From contig CAKMRJ010003334.1 of the NCBI GenBank assembly GCA_928212115.1, positions 31,464,270 to 31,528,269 on the forward strand: a stretch of DNA of 64,000 nt, given 5' to 3'. Origin of the DNA: Lactuca virosa (taxonomy: Eukaryota; Streptophyta; Magnoliopsida; Asterales; Asteraceae). The notes under the pieces are model-generated. The model did not search any database. It worked only from the letters and a program-made list of their open reading frames with translations, and was not told the origin of the DNA. Numbering within the stretch: position 1 is the stretch's first letter; each line of letters begins with the position of its first letter. Made by a program: the position numbers and the translations under genes. Below, one piece after another: positions 11,096 through 22,598 of this stretch.

Positions 11096-12296
11096 TTTGG
11101 CTCCATCCCGGATTCGGGCAAGTAGCAAAATCCTGAGTTAGTTTCAAACTCGTTCTTCCTCACATCTGTTCAGATCTGTTGTGCTTTAGCTCAGGTTTGC
11201 TCAGATCTGTTCATGTTTAGCACCATTTGGTTCAGATCCATTCAGATTCTACCAAGATCTGTTCAGATCGACTTGGTTTTTGCCAAGATCTTTTCAGATC
11301 TGTCTAACCATCGTTCAGATCTCTTTATTTGCTTAGTTTTATGCACAGATCTTTTGATTTGCTTGTTTTTTTCGCTTAGATCTTTTGATCTGTTTGAGTT
11401 TTCTCGCTTAGATCTTTAGATCTGCCTTGTTTTTGCTCAGATGTCTAGATATGTTTTGTTTTAGTTCATATGAGCAACTCTCAAGTCTTAAAAGACTTTA
11501 TCAAATCTCATTTTCGTCTATGTTTTGATGTGTTCTTCAGCAAGTAGGGAATAAAGAATCTTTTATAAGTTCTTAACCCATTTTCGTTTTTAGTTCAGAT
11601 CTGTAGATCTAGACGATTTTCTTCACTCCAATATTCCCAAAGTTTGCTAAAATCTTCTGAGATCCGTTTTTGTTCATATTTTGGAGGGTTTGTTGAGCAA
11701 GCTCAGAAGAAGGGAAATTTTATGAGTTTTTACTTCATTTTCAGCCTATATATCATCAGAAAATCGTTTTCAGTTAAGATTTTCTATGAACAACTTCACT
11801 ATTTGCATCAGGTACTTGTAAGAATAGCTGAGATGTTTGTGCATTTCAAAAGAAAAAAACGAGTTTTTATACCACTTTTTGTTCAGATTTTTGGTGTTTT
11901 TTCTTTAGAAGTTTAGAGAAGAGACACGAAATTTTTTCCAAATCTGTTCTTACTCACATCTTGAGAAGAAAAGAAAGTTTATGGGAACAAAACCCTATCA
12001 AATTTGTTTTTTGTTTTGGTGTCTTTCCAGCAAGTTTGATCAGAAAAGAAATTTTGTTGTTTATTTAGTGTTTTCTTCAAAGCTTAAAGAAGGAAAACAA
12101 AAATTCTGTCTAGATCTACTCCTTGCTCATATCTTGATAGCTTGTTGAGCAAGCTGAAAAGAAAAAGAAGTTTTATGAGCAACATCCCACCTCAGATCCG
12201 TTTTCACTTTTAATATGTGATTTGTCCAGCAAGTGGGGAGAAAAGAAGTTTTTAAGAGTTTTTATTTCATTTTAAGAGTAGTATGCCACTACTTTT
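11096..12296 (+). other. Element D leader, T-rich, with AGATCT array
   Basis: From about 11163 to 11465 the palindrome AGATCT, or CAGATCT, recurs roughly every 20-30 bp, with a further pair near 11597-11608. The rest is T-rich with AGAAGAAAAGAAAG-like runs. A 90-codon frame at 11644-11916 has no recognisable domain and I do not call it a gene. Confidence 0.75.
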
Positions 12297-12300
12297 AATA

Positions 12301-12357
<57 letters not shown>

Positions 12358-12359
12358 TA
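12297..12359. repeat. AT dinucleotide tract
   Basis: About 60 bp of (AT)n with few interruptions, inside element D. Confidence 0.95.
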
Positions 12360-15019
12360 GAATATCTCATATAGTTTATGATTCTCTGTAGACAAGTTTA
12401 CTCAAGTTATTTAAAAACTTGACGAAAAAAATAAACTTTTAAGAATTTTCACCTTCTCAAATTTTCCAGAAAACCCATTTTCATATCGGGTCATTTCTGT
12501 CATTCTTCTTGATGACTTACTAAGAAAGTTGAGGAGGAAATAAAGCTTTTATAAATCTTACAATCTTCCAGCACATATATTATAAAAAACTCATTTTAGT
12601 AATAAGTTTGTCTATAAATTTACTTATGTTGTGTCGGGATCCTCATGCATTTCAAAACATTGGCAAAAATTACCTTTACCCCCGTGGTTTTACCATTTTA
12701 GTTAATGGTTTTCAAAAAAAAAGAGTGGGGATAGATGGTGTGTCCAGTGTACACCACAATTTAGAAGACACCTCATGACAGAGAAAAGCAAGCCAAAAAT
12801 CGCATCCAGAACATACAACTAAAATATCAAAAAATATGGATCATATAGTTTTTAGAAAACTCACAAGAAAAGAGAAAGTATAGTACAAACAAACCCACTA
12901 GTTTCACAGATTCGAAACAGTAAATTACAAGACAAAAACTCGATGTGGGACCAATTGGGTCTAAACCTCCATGTACAGAAAAACAAAAGTATCGGGCCCT
13001 ACCCGGTCAACGCATCTTATCGAGCAGACAAAGGCTCCCCAAATCCTGGCTCAACTTCATCGGTTAACGACCTCCGGCCATGGAGCACGTTCAAACAACA
13101 ACGACACAGCTCCATCCGCGTTCTCTACTATTGTCACCAGTAAATGAAGCCAAAGCGCCGCCAAACTGCAACACAGGTGACCTAGCGAAGCGGCGAGGTC
13201 GACAAAGTGAGGTTTCGACCTCCTTGCACAGCCGCCGATTTCTGGAGAGTAACCACCAAATCACCCCGAGTAACCACCAAATCACCCCTATCGGGTATCG
13301 TTAGACCCACAGCCAGGCAGCCTCTGATTACCAGCTACCGATTGTCACCATCGGACCTGCAATTCGACCACTGCAGAACTGCCATAGCCACGGACCACTC
13401 AACCTGCAGCAGCAGCAGCCCCAACGCTAACCGCCGACGATAACTGAAGCCAATTTATCCCCGACCTTCACCATCCCTGCCGAGTTACTTACAGACGGCG
13501 ACAATCTCTAAACTCAAGCGCCGCCAGTCATCGGCGACAAACCACCTCCCATCGCCAACACTTCTCGGAATCGTCAGCCCAGTAGATCGACGCCGGAAAC
13601 CACATCTCTGCTCCGATTTCCCCCTCAATATCGGTACACCTTCTTCCGACATTCTCCACTATGGATATGCTTCAGATCATACAATGAGATTAGGGAACGA
13701 TGAAGATTGGAGACCTGGAGTATTGTTGATTCGAAACTGATAACATCACAAGAGGGCCAAACCTAGTACCCTAAAATCTTTCAGCGGGTATATACAAAAA
13801 AAAAGGAAGGGATTACAATATGGGCTATTTATTTGCTAAGTGGGCTCCTGCAAATGGGTTATATTGTATATTTGGGATAGGACATTCGATTTGGACTCCT
13901 CATATATTGGTATCTAGGCTATTTAAAACAATTGAAATGGGTCGGTTTTTTAGAAGAATAAATTAGCCAATTAACCACTTGACGCTCCAGCAAAATTTAA
14001 TTTTAGAAGACACAACACGGTCCAATCCACTCGGAACTTTCAAAAAAAAAAAGAGAGAGAAAGAACATGGGCTTCTTATGATTTATTACGGACTTCTCCC
14101 AAAACAATTTTGCCAATCATCCATTCAATGACTATGTATTGCATTGTTGTCCAACAAAATTCAGAAGATATGTTGTGATCCGGACCAACTCGGGATTTCA
14201 AAAATAAATAAATTCGGGCTAAATATTAGCGGGCTCCAATAATAATAGTGATTTTGGGCTTTGGCAACTTTGGACTTCATAAGTTGATATTTAATGGGCC
14301 AAATTTACAAAGACTAAAATCAAATGTCTGACGTTCGCACACCGCAAGCCACGCTCAACAGAATGCGCTTTCAGAATACGCGTTGCGGACCAGATCACTC
14401 GGCATTTTCAAAAAGGGAGGGAGAAGAGTAGTATGCCACTACTACTCCATGAAGCATTTTAGAGCACGACCGCGATAGAAAGGCTCAAGGTCTATTTTCT
14501 CTCCTCTCTCAAGCAGATTAATATTATTTACATATTATCTCCATTGAAAAAAAAACTAAAATATTTACTAAAGCTTTTTTTTATGACAATCGTGGCGTGC
14601 TTTTACCTTCAGCGAGTTAAGGTATTTACGCAAAAAAATACTAATATACTACATAGTAGATAATCGTTTTACTACAACATCTTATGCAAAGATGTCACGT
14701 TTTGATAACCGAATTGACAAACAATTTTTCGATATGATCAAACCATTTTGTCATCATTAGCTCGTAACTACTAATTTCATGCCACTCAAACATTTTATAC
14801 AACACACAAGTAGTTTGTCTATATAAGTTTAAACAGAGGCACATGTTGTGAACAACCTCTAAAACTACATGCTTACATGTTTTAACCGCCACTATCATGA
14901 ACTTATCTTACTATTCCATAAAAAAGTATGGAATAAGATAACTTACTATTATTGTTTACAATGGCATGTACAAACGAATGAGACTCGAGTGTGCAAACAA
15001 CAAGCCAATATCATATATC
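12360..15019 (+). other. Element D interior, no gene seen
   Basis: This is anonymous sequence. 12930-13650 is C-rich and gene-like in composition, with a direct repeat GTAACCACCAAATCACCCC (13251 and 13269), but no frame longer than about 78 codons and no domain. The rest is AT-rich with short poly-A runs. Confidence 0.6.
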
Positions 15020-16600
15020 CATTCGTTTTCACCTCTCGCCTTTTCTAAAAAAAGGGGGGGAGTATGAGGGTTAGCACGATACTATGCAGAAGTGTCATTC
15101 CTATATCGAGTAAAGAGCCAAACTACATAACGAGTTGACGTTATATACGGCTGTGCATCCCGGGAAAGAGATTTGGTGTTATGAATGAAAAAGAAGCTCC
15201 ATGGCCCAACATCAAATGTTAACAATGTTTTCTGGCTATCAGCAGCCGTGGTGGCTGACCCCAGGCAGTCTCGCGGCCTAATTCTCAGTAGTCGCGTTGC
15301 TTGGATCCCAGCAGTTATGATGTCCAGCTCTTCTTAGTAACCATGTGGCCTAGATCCCAGCAGCTATGTTTCCTAACTCTCGTCAGCTATGATTCCCAAC
15401 TTTTCCCAGCAGTCGTCCTGACTGGTCTTTGGCAGCCTCTTTGATAACTCTCAGCAACCGCACTGCCCGACTATCAACATTCATGTTGACCAGCTCCAGG
15501 AAGTCTCGCTGCCCAGCCCTCACCATTCATGTTGACCGACCCCCGCTAGTCTCGCCACTCAGCTCTTAGCAGTCACGTTGTCTGGACAACAGTCGTGCTG
15601 CCCAACTCTCGGCAATCGCGCTACCCAAATCTTGTCAGCGCTTGAATCGCCTAGCTCTTTCTAGTAATTGTATTGCTCAGTTCTCAGCAGCTATGCATCC
15701 AACATTCTCTCTCTCTCCGCCTCCTCTAAGAATAAAAGGGGGAGAAGGATTAACATGACACTATGCATAAATGATTTTTATTCCGAAGGGGCAGAGTTAA
15801 AGTACATGAAGAGTTGATGCTATGCATGATAGTGTATTGCCGAAGTGACATAGATACTCCAATTTGAAAGAGCAGCCTCGTAGTTCAACCATTGGCTAGC
15901 CCTCGGAAACCGCGCTACATGGCTATTAGCAGTCGTACCGAGCAACTTCAGGCAACTCTCACCATTCATGTTGACCGGATCTCGTAATATCACTGCTCAG
16001 CCCTCAGCAGTCGCACTACTTGGATCTCAACAGTCACGCAACCCGACCCTCAATAGCGATGTGACCTAGCTCAGCAGGCGTAAAGCTCAGTCATCAGCAG
16101 TCACGCTGTTTGACTCCCAGCGGTCGTACCAGCCACTCTACGCAACCTTTGTCAGCAGTTGCGTCGCCTAGCTTTTTCAGCAGCTGTGTCGCCCAATTTC
16201 CAGCAACTATGCATCCATCGTTTCCATTCCTCGCCTCCTCTAAGAAGGGGGGAGTAAGGTTTGTACGGCATTAGGCAGAAGTGATGATTATTCTGAAAGG
16301 GAAGAGTTAAAGTATATGAAGAGCTAACGTTATGCATGATAGTGCATTCCTGGGGGGCATTAATATTCTGGATCGAAAGAGCAGCCTCATGGTTCAGCCC
16401 TCATTAGTATCGTTGTCCATCTCTCAGTGGTTGTGCTGCTCATTTATCGTCAGCAGCTCGATGCTCAGCTCTCAGCGGCCCTGTTGACCAGCCCTCGATG
16501 GCAGTCTCGCTACGCACCACTTGACAGCATCTACATTACCCAGATCTAAGTAGCATCGCCGCATAGCCCTTGGCAGACAGCCAAGACAACGAGGCACCAA
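15020..16600 (+). repeat. Three large tandem units in element D
   Basis: Units begin near 15020, 15683 and 16210. Each opens with a CCTC-rich stretch, then a G run (GGGGGGAG), GTTAGCA/ATTAACA and ACTATGCA..AAGTG, then 300-500 bp of degenerate CAGCAGTCGCGCTGCCCAGCTC-like repeats. Sequence between units is diverged, so unit borders are approximate. Confidence 0.7.
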
Positions 16601-16723
16601 TAGCCACTACAACTAATGATGCAGCAAAGCATCAGGTTCCATTACACATCAACATGAACTGATCACCCGAGCCAGACACATAGATTGTATGATGCTACGC
16701 CCAATCCTACAAGATCCAGCATC

Positions 16724-17150
16724 CTTGCCCTGAGTCGCCTGGCTTCTCAGCCCGACTCGATTATAGCGGCGAGCACTGCATGCGAGGTTCAGTACCCTTG
16801 CCTTGAGTTACCTGGCTTCTCATCCCGAATCCATTATAGCGGCGAGCTCCGCATGCGAGGTTCAGTACCCTTGCCTTGAGTCGCCTAGCTTCTCAGCCTG
16901 ACTCCATTATAGCGGCGAGCTCCACATGTGAGGCTCAGTACCCTTGCCTTGAGTCGCATGGCTTCTCAGCCCGACTCCATTATAGTGGCGAGCTCCGTAT
17001 GCAAGGTTCAGTACCCTTTCCTTGAGTCGTGTGCCGACTCCATTATAGCGGAAAGCTCCACCGGCAAAGTCTAGTACCTTTGCCTTGAGTCGCTTGGCTC
17101 CCCAGCCCGGCTCCACTACAGCGGCATGCTCCGACCGACGAGTCTCAGAG
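16724..17150 (+). repeat. Tandem array, 73-bp period, six units
   Basis: CTTGCCTTGAGTCGCCTGGC starts units at 16724, 16797, 16870, 16943, 17016 and 17078. The fifth unit is shortened to 62 bp. A core ATTATAGCGGCGAGCTCC is shared. The 126-codon frame on the minus strand through this array is a by-product of the repeat. Confidence 0.92.
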
Positions 17151-17519
17151 GCTCGCAACCTGCCTATATGAACCCACGCGATGCTTTCCCACGTGATGTA
17201 CTTACGATCGCTGGCAGCCAAGCCCGATCCATTCCGCGCGATGCTCTCCTGCGTAACATCTCCATGATCCTTGACTGCTAAGCCCAAGCTATTCTTCTAA
17301 GCTGCGCAACATAAGTCGAGCATCGTCGCGCACCATAAGTCGCGCATCAGAAGCCTATTTCACGCCTAACACTGCGCTCTCGGTGCTTCCTCTCTCACAA
17401 TCATCATGGTTCTCTTGTGCTCTGGCGATTGATGAAGCGTTTTCCACACTACATCCTGCTATAGCGAGGTTATTCTACAACAAGAAGGTTATCAAGACAG
17501 CATCTCTGCAACCTACAAC

Positions 17520-17960
17520 CTCTCAGCATCTCTGTTGCCTGGCCCTCGGTAACGGCCTCGCTGCGCAACCCTTACTTGTAGCCTCATTGCGTATCCCCAC
17601 AGCACCTCTGTTTCCTGGCCCTCGGTAACGGCCTCGCTGCGCAACCCTTACCTGTAGCCTCATCGCGTATCCCCATAGCACCTCTGTTTCCAGGCTCTCG
17701 GAAACGGTCTTACTGCGTAACCCTACCTGTAGCCTCGCTGCGTATCCCTCAGCATCACTGTCACCTGGCCCTCGGAAATGGTATTGCTGCACAACCCATA
17801 CCTCCGGCCTCACGGCTTATCCCTTAGCACCTCTGCTGCCTGGCTCTCGGCAACAATCTCACTGCATATTTTCTATCAATAGCCTCACTCCCTGTCCCTC
17901 AAGAATTCTGTTGTCTGGCTATCGGCAATAGTCTCACTGCGTGACCCTCGCTAGACACCT
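17520..17960 (+). repeat. Tandem array, period about 79 bp
   Basis: Five to six diverging copies of CAGCACCTCTGTTTCCTGGC followed by CTCGGTAACGGCCTCGCTGC. The first two copies are nearly identical and the later ones decay. Confidence 0.85.
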
Positions 17961-18593
17961 AACCGCCCAGCTCTCGGAATCTCTTCCACTTATATTATGG
18001 TCAACAACCTTACGACTTATCGGTTTGACAATCTCCATATCGTACAAAGAGTTTTGTCACTTCGTCGCGAATTGACATAGCAACTTTGCCTTATTTGTCA
18101 TAGTCTGATCCGGCTACCTACGCTACCCACATCAGACTGAGGGGAATCCAGTTAGGCATAGTATACTTTGGAAACACCTTCAGGACGGTTACTGGTTCTC
18201 ATGCAAAGAAGACTATGTAGATGGTTATCGGCGACATTTTGTTTGTGGCTGTGTCGGATAACAGTCTTAGGGACTGAAGGGAAAGCTTACGCTCCTCAGC
18301 TACCTTGGCCCGATGCCTTATCGACATCAGTATCGCGTAACACTCTTTAGCTGCCTCGGTCCACATGATCGCAGCAACAGTTACGATGCGTCACACCGGA
18401 CGGCTCGCACTCCTCTCAAAAAAGGAGTATCAAGTCAGCTCAAGCTGCATAAGTAATGTTTGGCTCTTCGCACAACCCCACGACTCTTGTGGGCGAGGTT
18501 TGGTCATTTCTCTTTATTATGTAATGTATTGGTGCTTTGTCTAGTCCGATCCGATTGTCAGCAACCCAATCGCATCAGACTAGGGGCACTTGA
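17961..18593 (+). other. Element D interior before the polypurine tract, no gene seen
   Basis: Non-coding. It holds two polypurine-like repeats of the element's 3' end: CATCAGACTGAGGGGAATCC (about 18132) and CATCAGACTAGGGGCACTTG (about 18571). Confidence 0.6.
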
Positions 18594-18854
18594 TGACGCA
18601 CAGTTCATATGACTAAGTCCAGTCCGATGTCACTGGTCACGTACCAATAACATCAGACTGGGGGGACTTGATGATATATGGTCCATTAGCATGGCCTAGA
18701 CTACCCTAGCGTGCCAGCCATGCCTGGTGCTCTCCCGCCAGCCTCGCTGGGGACTCCCTTGCCAACCTCGCTGGGGACTCTCATGTCAGTTTATATGACT
18801 AAGTCCAGTCCGATGTCATTGGCCGCGTACCAATAACATCAGACTGGGGGGACT
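18594..18854 (+). repeat. Duplicated polypurine tract plus LTR start in element D
   Basis: ACATCAGACTGGGGGGACTT followed by TGATGATATATGG occurs with LTR start at 18669 and again at 18855. The first copy carries only about 115 bp of LTR before GGGACTCTCATGTCAG and then the upstream module TATGACTAAGTCCAGTCCGA again. This is a 186-bp tandem duplication across the internal/LTR junction. Confidence 0.9.
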
Positions 18855-19465
18855 TGATGATATATGGTCCATTAGCATGGCCTAGACTACTCTAGCGTGC
18901 CAACCCTTCCTGGTGCGCTCATGCCAGCCTTGCTGGGGACTCCCTTTCCAGCCTCGCTGGGGATTCTCCTGGCTCTCCCTTACCAGCTTTTCCTAGTGCG
19001 CGCCCGCCAGCCTTGCCAGGTGCGCGCTCGCCAGCCCCGCCTGGCGCCTCCGGGCGGCCTCGCCCAACTCCTTGCTAGTTGGGCCTGAATTGGGCTGGCC
19101 TAAGGCCTGACCTAATTCCCCTTGACCTAATTGTCCCTTATATAATGAACAGTACCTCCTCCATGGAGGGGGATTCTTCCCTTTGGCTCAGCCGCCACCC
19201 TAGACTCCGGCCGGGTGGCTCAGCCGCCACCCTCCGCCGTCAACCACCATACACCACCAGCACCAAGATGGTTCTCTCTAGCTAAGGAGAACCATCTCAG
19301 ATCTACTAGATGATCTAACTTGACCATCGGAGTCCGCTCCCGGGGCACAGTCCCTGGGGCGGCTCTAACGGCCTTGTCTGTTGTGACCTCGCAAATCTCT
19401 TCGCCCTAGCTGCCATCAAGAGAAGAGAAGAAAGTGAAGAGGTGGTTCGGAGCCAGGTCGCATCA
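18855..19465 (+). mobile_element. Element D 3' LTR
   Basis: 611 bp, near-identical to 10422-11095 apart from fewer GCCAGCC..CTGGGGACTC units. It ends GGTCGCATCA, followed by the target copy CAACA (19466-19470). Confidence 0.93.
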
Positions 19466-20503
19466 CAACATATGGCCCCAAGCACCTTTGAGAGTAAATA
19501 AAACATCCTTTTATTTAAACACCATATTGATTACACATTATTCATTGTATAATGTTTCGATTTATCAACCTAATACTTGAATTAAAACAATAGTCATGCC
19601 ATGCTCCAAGCATGCACACTATGTTTGTCTAAACAATAGTTCTGCCATACTCTAAGTATGCACACTATGTTTGTCCAAACAATAGTTATGCCATACTCCA
19701 AGTATGAACACTATGTTTATCTATAATCCTTACTTTGTGAAATAGACCACTTGAACATGATTCCAATGATGCTCATTTCACAATCCAAATCCTTATCGTA
19801 AATGTAAGAATTCCAAATTCCTACCATTTACCGAAATATGTTAGATTCTAAACTTATATGAATTGATCCTCTTGTAATGACTATGCACAAAGTCACAAAG
19901 ACCCGTCAACATACATTACAGAGTATTCCAATGGAGATCAATTCCATGGAAACAAAGTTTCAAGTTCAAAGTACATTCCTTCAAACATCCTTCTAGCATA
20001 AAAGTTTCTAACTTTCTCATAGATTCTTAATATACAACTCCCAATATGGAAAAACATTTCCGTATTCCCATTTTGACTATCACAAGAGTCGCCTCCTTTC
20101 AGAATATGTCAATATGGTTCCTCTCCAAAATTTAACACCATACTTCTAACTGTCCATGAGCGACCAATCTTCGGTAAACCTCAGATTGTCCTCAACAATT
20201 GCTTAATAATTTTAGTCATATCCAAATTCTAGTACTTTTCCCTCTTAATGCCCTAGGCATTTGGAAAATTTAGAAAGGATAAATATTATAGCACATGTAA
20301 TCGATCCTATATCCGAAGCATATGGGACACGATTCATGATGTCTCACATAAAGACATGATCCTAGACCATCCTTTTGCTACAATATTTTTTATTTGCCAT
20401 GTTTTCATAGTTTGACTATGAAGAGGGATACCGTAATCATAATCGAATTTTGAGAACACAATATATATAGAATTTGCTTATGTTGAACCATTCCAACAGA
20501 AAA

Positions 20504-20568
<65 letters not shown>

Positions 20569-22598
20569 TTGACTAAAGATGATTAAAATCTCAATCTAAG
20601 CTTTTAGAATTGAAATAAAGTATATGAAGTATAATTTCCTCTCCCTTAATTATAGCAAAACAACTTTTCCCAATTGAAGCCTTTTGTTTTCTATAATTAA
20701 CATTGCTAACTTGCAACACCTATCATAATTGATTATGCTCCCACTAGCATAATAATTACTATTAGCATAACACTTATGCTCCCACTAGCTTTGATATGTA
20801 TCCAACAATCAGCTGGACTTCTATAAATCAATTCTTTATTGACTTTCTTACCAATGTTCAGATTTCTGATACGAGATTCTTTGATAAGACTTTATCAAAA
20901 TCATACACCTTTCCGTAGATACCTCACATGTGTGTCTAAATAGTTTTTAGAACTATAAAAAGGGATGTCGTAATCATAGTCTCAATTGTTTAGACCTTTG
21001 TCATTTCTCACAAGTCCATGTTAGTGTTCTTGTTAACCACACACACTCCACTAACGACTTTAAGAATGCAAATATCACAATTGCTATCTACTTAAAATCT
21101 ACTTAGTGAAAGTGTTTCCTCACCATCATTTTCATGAATCGGAGAGAAACCTTATGACACTTAGATTTTATGGTGTATGTGTTCCTATCCATGTGAATTT
21201 GTCAAAACCATAATCACAAGACAAGGTTAGTGACAAATTCAAACTCATATGGACTGAACTTGTTCATTCTTAATTTCTTGCCACCTGGCAGCACAAGGGC
21301 CTACCATTGCTTCCAAGTTTTTATGAAACCAGTTGAGAACTCTTAGAACTCATATGCAAAGCCAACTTTAACTGGAATGGGCACAAAACTAGAATATGTC
21401 AACACGATAGGCTATAAACCTCAAGTCGTGTGCTAGTGATAAACTACAGGTTTTGATTCTTGATTAGTTCTTGAACCTTTTCAAGATCTTTAAGACTCCC
21501 ACTGTCCTCTTGACATATAAGACTCTCTTGTCAAGAACCATTCATTGAAAAAAAAAATATTCAAGAGTTAGTGCGGATACTTATCAAGATGAACACTTCA
21601 CACAATTGGCCTTAGTTGGTCTTTGTTTTATCCAAAACATCACAACTTACCAATTTCAAATGTACAAGAGTAAGAAAACATTTTACTCTACATTTGACAA
21701 GTGTTATGAACCTTCTTTAAATTATGTCACTCAAGTCACAATCTTGGAGTATGACTCTAAGACTTGTTTTGGAACGAAGTATGGTCCATTTTTTTTTTTG
21801 ATTTTAACCATTTCAATAATTCATGACTCCTCTTCTTAGCCATAAGAATGCACTAAGATGTCCTTAGAGGATCAATTGTGATATGGTTTCATTAAGATGA
21901 TCATAAAACATGATACTAAAGTACTCTCCCATCTTTTCAGATTTGAGAAACTTTTATCTTTCTGCCTAATTTGATTCTTCTCATTCGTTCTGACATACAT
22001 CGAAACTTTTCCAACGTTTCAGAATTATACTTAAAATTGTACATATAACCATATTTACTAAACTTTAGTAAATCATGACGAATAGTCTTATCGTTCTTTG
22101 TGGTGGACTTGACCAGTGCACAAGAATGTGTACTCGATCCCTTAGTCCTTCACTTGACTCACATATACATGTGAACAAGGAATTAGTCTTAATTTTCCAA
22201 AGATGAAAATTCTCATTCATCATACAATACAACTTGCATGATTCCAAGTTTGTGTCCAATTGAAACTTGGGTGATGAGAATCTTTCGTTATTTTGGTAAA
22301 TTTAGACACTACCACAAAAGAAAGAATCAAATTCATATTTCCAATATTGCTAGAAACGTACAAACATCAATTTTTCATAAATTCCATTGCAAGGAGATAT
22401 AATAAAATAAAACAAAATTTTATTTATTTATAAAATGCGGAAAAAACTTTTTCCTTACAATGCAACTTTAAATGAAAACTATGTTATTACATATTTCCTA
22501 GCAATCTATCATAACTCCTAAGCAGCAGCTCAAAAATCCGATCTTCGAACCATGCGATTGAAATCCATCTTCGCGATCAGATTCAGCATACTCTTCCT
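19466..22598 (-). mobile_element. Element B internal region, non-coding body
   Basis: Continues B after element D. It matches 4070-5755 (A), 8640-10010 (C) and 35000-38000 (F). No reverse transcriptase, integrase or protease motif is visible between the polypurine tract and gag. Conserved GGGATACCGTAATC-type motifs lie near 20427 and 20961. Confidence 0.8.
20507..20566. repeat. AT dinucleotide tract
   Basis: 60 bp of (AT)n in element B. The equivalent place in element C (9640-9656) has only a short AT run, so it expanded after the copies split. Confidence 0.95.

Larger units (their letters stand above)
10422..19465 (+). mobile_element. Element D: 9-kb non-coding LTR retrotransposon (LARD type)
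   Basis: LTRs at 10422-11095 and 18855-19465 begin TGATGATATATGG and end CATCA, flanked by a perfect 5-bp duplication CAACA (10417-10421, 19466-19470). The 7.76-kb interior has no gag, protease, reverse transcriptase, RNase H or integrase motif on either strand. It contains instead a T-rich AGATCT-studded leader, an AT tract, anonymous sequence, large tandem units and 73- and 79-bp arrays, ending in the polypurine tract GGGGGGACT before the 3' LTR. Large LTR elements without coding capacity are called LARDs; they depend on enzymes from other elements. The nearest autonomous partner is unknown. Confidence 0.9.

Noticed and set aside
12930..13650. Gene-like GC-rich segment inside D, a possible captured gene piece
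   Set aside because: No long frame, no clear splice pattern and no recognisable domain; too weak to call capture.
16907..17287. 126-codon minus-strand frame
   Set aside because: It runs through the 73-bp tandem array; periodic sequence without stops, not a gene.
15240..17990. Regularly spaced repeats that could suggest a CRISPR array
   Set aside because: Repeats are contiguous tandem units without unique spacers, inside a plant retroelement.
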